Part shown: piece by piece, positions 12,201 through 22,085 of the stretch
How the letters are laid out: each line of letters opens with the position of its first letter
Numbering within the stretch: position 1 is the first letter of the stretch
Source: Coturnix japonica
Lineage: Eukaryota; Chordata; Aves; Galliformes; Phasianidae
Assembly: GCF_001577835.2 (NCBI RefSeq)
Contig: NC_029543.1
Coordinates: 1,810,199 to 1,874,198, forward strand
Length of the DNA stretch: 64,000 nucleotides
Direction: 5' to 3'
Translations under genes and position numbers: made by a program
Notes under the pieces: model-generated
Database searches by the model: none
Seen by the model: only the letters and a program-made list of their open reading frames with translations
Told to the model about the DNA's origin: nothing

Positions 12201-15200
12201 GAGAGACGACTTACCTCAAAAGGATGCCTATTCTGATCACTGGTTGATGCAGAGGTGCTAGTTTCGTTCTCGGTGTTCCTGAGAAGAAAGCAAGCATTGC
12301 TAAGTGTCAGGAGGGTGTTGTGAAAAGATTTTCCCAGCAGAGGGAATCGAGGGACATGAATTTGACCCAATGATGAGCAAACAGCAAAGCTGCTCCTAAC
12401 AGCACACAGGAAGTTAGTCAGAGCTGAAAGGAGCCACAGAGGTCAGCTCACCCGCCCTTATGCTCTGGACCTACAGAAGTCAGTCTGCTCTCAGATGTTC
12501 CTTTTCTCTTTGGAATTCCTATTTTTCACTCCCTACAGCCCTCATCGCTCACATCATCAGCCGTCATTCCCCACCCTTTTAGATTCCAGTTTAATGAAGT
12601 TAAGGAAAAGTGACCTATCCACCAAGCAAAGATTCCCTGCACAATCCACCTCAAACAAGTCAGCTGGTTCCCTTGGGCAACAAGATTTAAGGTACAAAAC
12701 CCTGACCACTATGACCCAGATGTTCTTAAGTCTAATCCTCAATCAAAAGAACTTCTCTATTGCAGAAGCATGTGACCGAGTGGGGAAAAACTCTTAACGC
12801 CACTGGAACGCTGGAAGCACTTAACGCTGCTGCAAGGTTTCCTACTCAGTATCCAGGTCTACACTTTGACATCACACATAACAAAACCCAAAAGGTTCAG
12901 CAATTAAGAGACTCTCTCTAAGATCACAGAGAGTCACCAACATAGGAAGGATTATCCAGGGTTGATTTTCCACCTCTGGGTTGGTGCAGTGAGACAAAAC
13001 ATCACCTTCTCTGTGCAGAAACCTCAGTCTGTGAAGACCATCCTAATGCCAGCTCTGAGAACATGCAACTGAGACACATCCCAAGCTGTGTGTGCCAGCC
13101 TGACTCTGTGCTGTTCAGTCTGACCACTGGCAAATGCATCTGAGACATTCAGACACTTTTACTCTTGTCTGTTCTGACACTGTGGGAGAGCAGTGCCACT
13201 TCTCAGTCGTCAGTAAAGCATGTGAATACAGATCTCAGCTGCTTCAGTGCAGAGTCTAAAGTCTCAGTCAAGGTGTAGTGCTACTAGTACTTCAAACCAT
13301 GTTACATACAGCCCCCATTTTGCAGATTTCTCTTCTTGGAGAGCAGGAATAGAACTATAAGGGGCCTACAAAGATCAAGTCCAACTGCCAAACCTCTTCA
13401 GGGCGAACACAAAGTTAGGGCCCATGATGCCCCACCTGAACTTCCCCAGCACACCTCTGTGCTGCTCCCACGCATCCCACTGTTGGTGAGCAGGGAACAG
13501 ATGTCCCTCAGCTCTTCCCCAGCTGCAGAGAGCAGTCAGGTTGCTTCTCAGCCTTCTTTCCTCCAGGCTTGACAACCCAGGCATGCCGAGCCTCTCCTCA
13601 CAGCACATGCCTGTCAGCCCTTCACCATCTCTCTGGATGCATTCAAGCATCTTAATATCCTCTTCACGTTATCTCTGCCCTGATGACTCAAAGGAAAGTT
13701 AAGAGCTATCACATGCCATGAGGAATGGCTCTGACACCTTTTCCTGTTTGTTTTGAATCAACACAACATTCCTCCAGCTGCCCTTTACCACTGCTGACTT
13801 ACCAGCAGGCTATGCATATTAAGCACTACATAACCACAGTAAAGAAAGACAGGCCAAATGTTGGCCAGAAGAACTAAAACCTGTGTAGTATGTGACACTG
13901 CAGATTGGAGGCACCCTAGCAATGGACTCTGAGAGCAGCACCTTACCTTGGCTCTTCAGGAAGTTCTTCAATAAAACCAGATTCACACCGTGGGCAAATG
14001 TAGTCCTAAAGGAGAAGAAACACAATGAGAAAAGCAATCAGTTGGCAAAACCCACATTGTGATACAGAGAACACCACCAGGTATGAAAGCCCCCAGGAGC
14101 CCACCACAGGAAAGCCATCCTGTAGCATCTTAAGTAGCAGCTTTACCTTGTGGATTGGATGCAGTATGTCGTATTTCTACCCCGTGGTGACCCCACAATT
14201 CACTTTTACTGCACAAATAACCAGATCAGCGAGGCAGTCAGTCTGAATCCCCCTAGATCACACCAATCTTGTACTTGTGAGGTAGGGAATTCTACCCAGA
14301 TTAAAGATACTTGACTGAGTAACCACGTAGACAGAAGAACTCCACTCACCACCTGGTTGGGCACTTCTGTAACCCAGCTTTAAAACCCATTTGATTTTAT
14401 TTTAAGGGTAAAATTGGTTTAGCCAGCCAAACCATTCTACAGATAGAACAGAGATACTGTGAAAACTATATTAAGAAGTACACAGGGTAACAGTATGACT
14501 TGGCACAGACAGCAAGCAGAGGCTGCAGAGCCAGAAGGACCCCAAAACCACCCATCACCCCATCAGGAAGGGAAACTGTGAAGCCTGAACCTGCTTTGAA
14601 CTTGGATTTATGTAAGATGTGGATAATACTAATTGATCCCCGGTACAGACAAAACATGAGGTAACATGTGATGCAGTTCAGAGTGAAGTAAAAGCCAACC
14701 CAGCAGCTTTCCCAGAAGGGGAGCACTAAAACACTGCCCTTTAAATATCTCTGTGTTTGTAGGGCTTCTCCCCACCACACACCCCCCAGGAAGCCAAAGC
14801 ATCCTAATGAACAAGACAAGGAAGGAATCAAGCTAATTACAAGAGCGTTCTCACTTAGGAAGAACTTAATGGAAAGCTATGGGGGGGGTTCCCAGAACTC
14901 GAAGCTTGAGGAGACACAAGTGGGTCATTCTGCAGCACACAATAGCAGAATGTCACACTCCCACGCTCGGTGCTCATTACAGAGAGCTACTGCCACCCTT
15001 GTGGCTTTTAATGCTGAAGAGTGAATGTGACAGAATAAACAGCCTGTGTATTCAGGGCAGGATTCCTCAAGAGTTTGCTACAGTCACTTCTCCCCCATTC
15101 CCCCCACCCTCTCAACTCTTGGTGTTGGTAAGGAATCTATAGTTTGTGAGCACACCTGCAGCCAGAAGGAGCCCAGAGCACTTCAGCTCACCAAAGGGAA

Positions 15201-17520
15201 TCACTTGGCTGTTTGACACAAGGCAGCCACATGAGAAGTGACACCACACGGCACCACTGAGTCACAAGAGGAAGCGACAGATGCTGCACCCAGCCCCAAA
15301 CTGAGCTGTCATGGACCTGAGATACACAAGGCCCCGTATAGAAACTTCACACCCTTGCTGCTGCTGCATCCGAGTTATCCTAAGGCACAAAGCAAATTCA
15401 ATGGGTTCACAGGAAGAGGAGCTGACAGCAATGTGGGCTTTGCTTCTCAAGGCACAGAAAAGAGATGAAATACAAAAGGCAGCAGATCCACTCAACCCTG
15501 TTTCTGTCCACCCAGCAAGATAAGGAAGCAACAAACACCCTCCAGTTCCATAACAGAGAAGCTGCTGCTCCCTCCTCTCTGGGCAGGGCTCCTTAGGATG
15601 GCAATTATGAAATAACTCCGTGTAGAGAATTTACACAATGTTTGATTTCAAGAGCATTTCTGCACCAAATCACCAGCATAAAGGAACTCCTGCACACACA
15701 ATACAGGAAAACACATCAATTATCCCTGCAATAAGCTCTTTCTGGTTTATTTTTCATCATCAGGATAAAATATTACGCTCGACTGTGATTCTGTGACACA
15801 CTTATGAAGTCAGTCGTGCAATTCTCTCACCTCTCCCATATAAGGGAGTTGCATGGGGTTGTTTTCTCTTTATTTACAGGCTCTGAATATAGAGATCAGC
15901 AAATTCCTTTGCAGCTGGAACAGCACAAACGTCACAGCTCATTGTTTTTCAGGTTGTTTGAATGAATCCTTCCCCAGTGCATGCAATGCTACCTTCAGCA
16001 GCAAGGTCTGCAATTGGAAAGTGAAACCAGCAAGCTGGGATCCCAGAACAAGCCCAATAACTGCTCACAAGATCTGCCATCAATGACATGAGCTGTCAGC
16101 TCCCTGCCAGAGCCTGATGCTTGCTACCAGATGTGCTCTGCTGGCCCAAGCCCAACACAGGGCATTGGAACACAAAGAAGCGGCTCCTGCTGTTGAATTA
16201 CAGCCTTTCAGCTCCGGAGCCACTTTCTCCAGCCCGGTTGTTTGCTCAGTAATCAGCAGCTTTGTCTTCAGATTCAAACACACGTTGCTCAATAGCCACC
16301 AAGGCCCAGCCTCACCTAAGCACTGAGAGAGAGCAAAGAGGACAGAGAGCATTTCCAACCCAAATTCACCCCCAATCGAAGCAACCAACCACGGTAAATA
16401 CACACATGCAGGCACGACGGCGGCGACTTTAAGAACGCAATGAATGCTTTAAAACTAAAAAGCAATGCCTTGCTCTCACAAGACCCTATGAAACGGTTCA
16501 GGACAGACTCAGTAACGACTGTGGAATCCTGGAATCAAAGCCAACGCTCTGCAGCAGCCCCACGTCCACAGGGGCTCCGTGTAGAGCTCAGCTCCCACCC
16601 AGCCCGGCCTCCAGCACCGCCGTTGTCCCATATCTCCGGTAGAGACCCCAGGGAGACCCCAAAAGGCTCCAGAACAACCCGAGGCCTCGCTCAGCTCAGC
16701 GGGCCCAACACACAACCACACTAAGGCCGGGTGCTTAGGAAGGAATAGGGGAGGAATAGGAGGGAAGAGGGGAGGGAGGAGGAAGGAAGAGGGGAGGAAG
16801 AGGGGAGGAAGAGGGGAGGAAGAGGGGAGGAAGAGGGGAGGGAGGAGGAAGGAAGAGGGGAGGGAGGAGGAAGGAATAGGGGAGAAAATAGGAAGGAATA
16901 GGAGAGGAAATAGGAAGGAATAGGAGAGGAAATAGGAAGGAATAGGGGAGGAAATAGGAAGGAATAGGGGAGGAAATAGGAAGGAATAGGGGAGGAAATG
17001 GGGGAATAGGGGGGAATAGGGGGAATGGGGGGGATAGGAGGGAATAGGGGGGAATAGGGGGGAATAGGGAGGATAGGGGAGGAAATTAGGGAAGGAATAG
17101 GGGAGGAAATAGGAAGGAATAGGGGAGGAAATAGGAAGGAATAGGGGAGGAAATAGGAAGGAATAGGAAGGAATAGGGGAGAATAGGGGAGAAATGGGAA
17201 GGAATAGAGAAAGGAATAGGAAGGAATAGGTTAGTCAGGGGTCCCTCGTTCCCTCCCGGCCCTGCGCCATCCCCTCCCCCCCCCATTGCCCCCAATGGCC
17301 GCAGCCCCCACCGCCCCTCACGCCCGGCCCCCCACTAGGCCTCATCCCCCACGTGCCCGTCCCTCGGGGCTCTACCCGCCCTAACGTTGTCCCGCTGTCC
17401 CCCCCCGACACCGTTTCGCTCTCTCCCGTTCCTCCTCGGACTCACGGGCAGGCGGGGAGCGATCTCGGCCGAGCAGCAATGGCAGAAGAAGCGGCCCGGC
17501 TGAGGGGAAGCCTCCGCCAT
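9248..17520 (-). CDS. RNF126: E3 ubiquitin-protein ligase RNF126
   Basis: RING-H2 ubiquitin ligase; in mammals it acts with BAG6 on mislocalised hydrophobic proteins and in endosomal receptor sorting. Nine coding exons on the minus strand: 17446-17520, 13947-14005, 12215-12278, 11513-11754, 10880-10948, 10730-10799, 10409-10502, 9613-9728, 9248-9397. They join in frame to 312 aa, slightly shorter than human (~326). The N-terminal zinc ribbon (Cys13, Cys16, Cys29, Cys32) is split between exons 1 and 2. The middle has the conserved [12 protein letters not shown] block and an Arg-rich RRERE...[12 protein letters not shown] segment. The RING finger spans residues 230-270 with ligands C230, C233, C248, H250, H253, C256, C267, C270, all present, and PWLEQ. 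The C-terminus is a serine run followed by NENSSNNS. Intron 1 (14006-17445) is by far the longest and carries a polypurine array. Start is the ATG at 17520, inside a YY1-type motif. Confidence 0.96.
12418..12470 (-). mobile_element. Possible short, old CR1-like 3' fragment
   Basis: The stretch with GCTGAAAGGAGCCACAGAGG resembles the reverse complement of the CR1 3' end (unit beginning TTGGAAGGGACC). It is short and diverged, so the call is weak. It lies in RNF126 intron 2. Confidence 0.3.
13345..13670 (-). mobile_element. CR1 LINE 3' fragment
   Basis: Read on the minus strand, this gives the characteristic CR1 tail: a segment encoding [15 protein letters not shown], then the non-coding 3' end with AAGAGGTTTGGCAGTTGG and a GTAGGCCCC-type terminal part. 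The element is a 5'-truncated CR1 copy of the bird/reptile family, diverged and not coding. It is inserted in RNF126 intron 2 in the same orientation as the gene. Confidence 0.7.
16735..17232. repeat. Polypurine minisatellite with 11/22-bp units in RNF126 intron 1
   Basis: About 500 bp of nearly pure A/G on the plus strand (pure C/T in the RNF126 transcript). The left part repeats an 11-bp unit, AAGAGGGGAGG. The middle and right parts repeat a 22-bp unit, GGAATAGGGGAGGAAATAGG plus two bases, which looks like two diverged 11-mers. A more irregular G-rich section lies around 17000-17080. Such tracts can form triplex or quadruplex DNA. It lies about 210 bp downstream of exon 1. Confidence 0.9.
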
Positions 17521-17524
17521 CTTG
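17514..17524 (-). promoter_or_regulatory. YY1-type motif overlapping the RNF126 start codon
   Basis: On the minus strand the initiation context is CAAGATGGCGG, which matches the AANATGGCGGC YY1 motif. In mammals this motif is often found just downstream of the transcription start, with its ATG used as the initiator codon. This supports 17520 as the true start. Confidence 0.6.
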
Positions 17525-17708
17525 CCACCCCCCCCCACGCCGCCCCGCCCCACCCGGCGACGCACGGAGGAGGGGACGGTGGCCGAGAGGGGACAAAAAG
17601 GGACGGAGGTAGAAACGCGCGGAGTGGGCGGTGCTAATTAGAGGGGGCGTGGTTTATTGGGCCATTCCCGTTCCAACTCTGTCCTTTTCATCTTGGTCAT
17701 AAAGCTTA
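17525..17708 (-). promoter_or_regulatory. RNF126 CpG-rich promoter
   Basis: GC-rich stretch with GC-box-like sequences (GGGGCGTGG at about 17644, CCCCGCCC near 17545) immediately upstream of the RNF126 start codon and ending at the (GGGAT)n array. No TATA box. The exact start site is not visible. Confidence 0.5.
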
Positions 17709-17957
17709 ATGGGATGGGATGGGATGGGATGGGATGGGATGGGATGGGATGGGATGGGATGGGATGNNNNNNNNNNATGGGATGGGATGGGATGGGATGG
17801 GATGGGATGGGATGGGATGGGATGGGATGGGATGGGATGGGATGGGATGGGATGGGATGGGGTGGGATGGGGTGGGATGGGATGGGATGGGATGGGATGG
17901 GATGGGATGGGATGGGATGGATGGGATGGGATGGGATGGGGATGGACGGGATGGGGG
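17709..17957. repeat. (GGGAT)n pentanucleotide array, interrupted by an assembly gap
   Basis: About 240 bp of GGGAT units, nearly perfect, with a few GGGGT variants near 17859-17878 and slightly irregular copies at the right end. Four or more runs of GGG with two-base loops make the plus strand strongly G-quadruplex-prone. The open frames across it (repeating MGWDG, or its reverse) are repeat artefacts. True length is unknown because of the N run. Confidence 0.95.
17767..17776. other. Assembly gap (10 Ns)
   Basis: Ten undetermined bases within the (GGGAT)n array. The placeholder length suggests the array was collapsed or could not be bridged. Confidence 0.98.
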
Positions 17958-19164
17958 CACCTCTGGGCTACACCTCAGGGATGAGTGTCCCCTTGTGACC
18001 CCAAACCAGAGATCTGAATTCCCATGAACATGGGAGTGCATCAGCCTCACTATGAGACCTCCAGGGTTCAGGAGATGGTGCAAATGGCACAAGGCTGGCA
18101 GCCACCCCATAAGCCTGACAGGAGACTTTGCAGGAGAGGCAATGAGCGTGATGCCACTGTCAGGAGGAGGAAGAGGAGGAGGAAGGCTGGGTTTCACATG
18201 GGAGCAGGCCCCAGGGCAGGGCGCATTCCTGCAGCTGGCATAGATGCAGTGCCACGTTCCCAGGGTACCCAATGGGGCTGGGCAGGGCCTGCGGCCACCT
18301 CTGCTGCCACTCACAGTGCCCGGCTGTGGGTGTTGGTGATGAGCTCACCTCCTGAGACATGACTTAATTCCAGTGGTGCCAGTGGCTGATGGGGGGCTGC
18401 CGTGGGCTCTGTGTGTGTGCGTGCACGTGTGTGCATGCATATATGCATGTGCCTGTGCATGCATTCATGTGTGTGGTGCTGGGTCCTGTGCCCATTGCAT
18501 TGAGGGTGTCAGTGGGCTGAGGATCCTCAGCATCAGGGTCTCTTGGCACGAGCATGCCCTGCAGGCAGGAACTTCTCTAATTAACAAACTGCAGGCCGTG
18601 GATAAAACCCAGTGACTGAGGGATTTGCTGACACGAGATGTGCTGCACTGAGATAAAGCCCAGACATGTGGCTGTTGTTCTGCACAGACGTTGCACTGAG
18701 CAGACGTGTTTCCCCCCTGGCACTCCCTCTCTGCCTGCCCCATCTCCTGTTGTGTAGGGGGGGATGGAGGGGATGGGATGTTGTTAGGGGGTGAGGGTCT
18801 CCTGCTCACAGCATCACTGGGGGTGGATGTGGACCTTCTGGAAAGGACAAGCACCTCAAACCAGCAGATCCTGGGTGGCTTTAAGCTTGGTTTCCCTCTC
18901 TGCTCCCACCATGGTATGCATGGGTACGTCATTTTCTATAAGGGTTTACCCTCTGGACCCCTGTCTTCTCATACAAAGAGGTTGCTGGAAGGTGATCCTT
19001 GCTGCCTGGCTCTCCTGTGTCAGTCTGGGGACCTGCAGGCAGCTGTGGGCAGCTCAGCACCTCTCTCATAGAACTCCCCAAACCCCAATGCCTTCCTTCA
19101 CCTTTCCTTGCCAAGGGAGAAGAACTGGTGCAGCTGGTCTCCCTGCTCCTCTCCACCCAGATCG

Positions 19165-19345
19165 TGTCTAATTGCTTATTTTAATTAATATATTGGAGGC
19201 CACTCAAAGGAAAGCGGGCGAGATTTGTTAACAAACCACCGCAGGGATCGTCTGCCAGCCCCAACCCATTCGTGTCACGACGGATTTGAATCGGCCTCCT
19301 TTTGAATTCCCTCTCACAGACAGATCAGACGATTTGCATCCCCCC
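19165..19345. promoter_or_regulatory. Candidate enhancer islet with homeobox sites and a POU octamer
   Basis: AT-rich patch (TTTTAATTAATATATT near 19180) followed by a CpG-containing, complex stretch, then an exact octamer ATTTGCAT at 19332-19339. The composition differs sharply from the flanks and resembles conserved non-coding elements. Function is inferred from composition and motifs only. Confidence 0.35.
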
Positions 19346-20320
19346 CCATAACCACCTCACCCTCCCTGTCCTGTCTGGGGCTGAAGCTCCTCACCTCCAG
19401 CATCACCTCCAACCACATTCATTGCTGTATAGTCCCCACCTGCTTCCAGGAGCTCCATGGGATGGGGTTAAACTGCAGCTCTCAGTGCTCCAATTCTGGG
19501 CTCCACCCCAAATTTCCCTTTTTAAAACTATTTTGCCCCCCCCCCATCCCCTTTTTGATTCTTTGCTTTTCTTTTCCTATGCTTAATTTAAACCATTGTG
19601 TTTTTTTGTTGTGTGGTTGTTTTTTTTTTTCAAGGGAAATTTTAATGTGAAAAACATGGTGTTTTTTTTTCTACTAACTGCAAGCCTGGGCTATGTAAGC
19701 AGTCAGTTTTCTTGTCTGAAGGGAGCTGTGGGGTAGATGGGGCTCTGTGGGAGGTGTGGGACCCACAATGGCTCTGCCACAGTTCATACACACCTCCCAG
19801 TTCAGGCTGGGAATCATTCACCCCATCCACCTCCCCTTGCACCCCGTTCAGACCCGCACGGCTCCATGACGTTTTATGGAGCTGTTGGCTCTTCCCTGCA
19901 GGCAATCTTTGCTCTTTCCACAGCGGCGGACGAAGCATTTCCACTGGGGAAACCACACGGGCAGCTGAGTCACTGCTTGTTTACACGGCGTGAAAGGTGC
20001 TCGGAGAAGTGTGTCACCGTGCAGCTTTGTGCGTGGGGGACCTTGTGTGCAGGTCAAAGCATGGAGAGAGCAAAACATGCAAGGGAATAGCTGCACATGT
20101 GCTCAGGTGGCTTTGTGCATGTGTGCAGCTGAGTGCCTGCTCTGCTTCATCACAGAGGCATCCCCTGCACGCAGCAGGAGGTGAAGCCCTTTGTGCCTAT
20201 GGGGCCGTATTAGGAGCATCCCCCAGCCCCAGCAGGTGACCTGAGCTTATGTAGGCATCCAGGGTTGCTGAATGGCTGTGCCACCCCACGTTGCTCCTGC
20301 CCGCTGCACCTCCTGGGGCT

Positions 20321-20402
20321 CAGACAGACATGCGGGCAACGAGATTGTTTTGTAAGGAACTAATTAAGGCGGCTATAAATCTGCGTGTGCATAGACAGGA
20401 GA
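20321..20402. promoter_or_regulatory. Candidate conserved non-coding islet
   Basis: Complex sequence containing AACTAATTAAGGCGGCTATAA, with a homeobox-type TAATTA core, in an otherwise GC-rich, low-information region. Weak evidence: no alignment available. Confidence 0.28.
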
Positions 20403-20573
20403 GATGAAAACCAGAGCCAACTGCAGGCCACAGACAAGAGACATCTGTTCTTTCACTCAGAGGGAGATGTACTCCATCACACACAGCCCCTTCTCGTTGG
20501 CTGCGCGGGGCCCCGGGACACCCCTACTGCCTCCCCTCTGCCTGCTCCCCCCATGCTCCCTATTCTACCTCCC

Positions 20574-20660
20574 ACGGAATCAGAGAATAGATGGTGCTGG
20601 AAGACACCCTAAAGCCAATCCATTTCCAACCCTGCTCCTTTCCTTCCCCTGCTGGAAGGA
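20574..20660 (-). mobile_element. CR1 LINE 3'-end fragment
   Basis: GAATCAGAGAATAGATGGTG then GGAAGACACCCTAAAGCC reads as the reverse complement of a CR1 3' terminus (normally a repeated ATTCTATG tail preceded by the GGTCCCTTCCAACC region). Short, old and non-coding. Confidence 0.5.
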
Positions 20661-20904
20661 AAGAGGCATCAGGATAAAGCCATGAAGAGCAGCACAGAGC
20701 AGAACTATGGGTGCAGAGCTGTGGGTGCTGCCCTGCAGGATGCTCCCAGCAGTTCTGCTGTGCTTTGGTTTAACACTAGGCACAATGAAAAAGCAGAATG
20801 GGTCCCTCCCTGGGTATTCCCAGCCAGGGCAGAGCTCCTGGGGTTCCAAAGCTGGAGCAGACAGCTCCCATCCAACTGCAGCCAGAGAGTGTGCCGAGCA
20901 CATC

Positions 20905-21060
20905 GCTGCCAAAGCGCACGGCGGGGTGCAGGCAGCAGCACAGATCGAGGTTTTAATTAAACATTTGACACAGCGCCTTGTGAATTCTTCCCCGAATAAT
21001 TAAATCAAATTGCCTGCGATAGGAGCGCTTTTATGACACACCAAAGAGCGGCGTGAGAGG
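20905..21060. promoter_or_regulatory. Candidate conserved non-coding islet
   Basis: Two homeobox-type clusters (GGTTTTAATTAAACATTTG and CGAATAATTAAATC) set among CpG-containing complex sequence. Looks like an enhancer core; inference only. Confidence 0.32.
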
Positions 21061-21984
21061 TGGCAAAGAGAGGCAAGGCGGGCTGGGGGGCTGCGAGATG
21101 AGGCTGGGTGGTGAGGTGCTCAGTGTGCAGCACACCCAAGGATGCTGCAGCAGGGAGCAGAGCTGGGAGCAGCACGTCAGGCTGGAGGATCTGCAGGTGA
21201 TGAGAACACGAGAGCTGATCAGATCTGCAGGGGCAGGTCTTGGGAAGCTGGGCACCCCTCCCCGTACTCAGGCTCCCACCCTTCCCTCTCATTTTGCAGA
21301 AGTGGAAGTGTCCCAGTAACATGAAACGATTACTGAGGTGAGGAGCATCCAGCTCAGCACTTCTTGGCATTTGTTCACGGCTTTTCATCTTCAAAGCTCT
21401 TTGTAGCCATTAGCTAACTGCTAATGCAACCTTCCTGTGAGATAGTGCAGGATCAAGCAGAGGAGCATTATCTTGCAGCAGCAGATGGGGAAACTGAGGC
21501 TCGGAAAGAGGTGACGCTGCTGCCCCAGGCACAGGGCGAAGCTGCGTGTCAGAGCTGGGGGTGGAGTGTGCCCAACCAGGCATTGAAGCACACAGCACTC
21601 AGCCCTGTGCTCTCTCCCCAGAGCCGGTGATGCAGCTGTGAGCAATGCATAACTCCCTGGTTTGCCTGGCTGGAGCTATTCAAGCACAACAGAGAAAATC
21701 CAGCCCCCTGGGGCAGCACCCAACAACTCAGCCAGCCAGCCCCAGCACCCCAACAACCCCATCCTGGGGGTACACATGGGTGCTGCTGCTTGCACAAGTG
21801 CTGCTGCACTAGTGCAGGGAGGGTAGTGGGCTGCTGGGGCCTCCTGCTATTCTTCATGGGAGGAATCAGCATCTGGAACCCTGCTGGATTTGTCCAAAAC
21901 CTCCCAGCTACACCCACAGGGTCAATATGAAACCTGTGTGCCCTGACCCCGTGCTCTGGGAGAAACACTTCTCAACTGACTGTC

Positions 21985-22085
21985 TGCTTGTAAATTGCAG
22001 CTCTAATCGGTTTAGCAGAGTTTAATTAGCCTGAACTGATGAGAGAGGCGAGATTCCCTCCTTAAAGGATCCGGGCAGTTTAAGA
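21985..22085. promoter_or_regulatory. Candidate conserved non-coding islet
   Basis: Contains CTAATCGGTTTAGCAGAG and TTTAATTAGCCTGAAC. Complex, AT-rich relative to its flanks, with TAAT cores. Inference only. Confidence 0.28.

Noticed and set aside
17709-17957. Interstitial telomere repeat
   Set aside because: The unit is GGGAT, not TTAGGG, so it is a simple pentanucleotide repeat.
17706-18314. Long open frames encoding repeating MGWDG or SHPIP
   Set aside because: Direct translation of the (GGGAT)n array, with Ns inside; not a protein.
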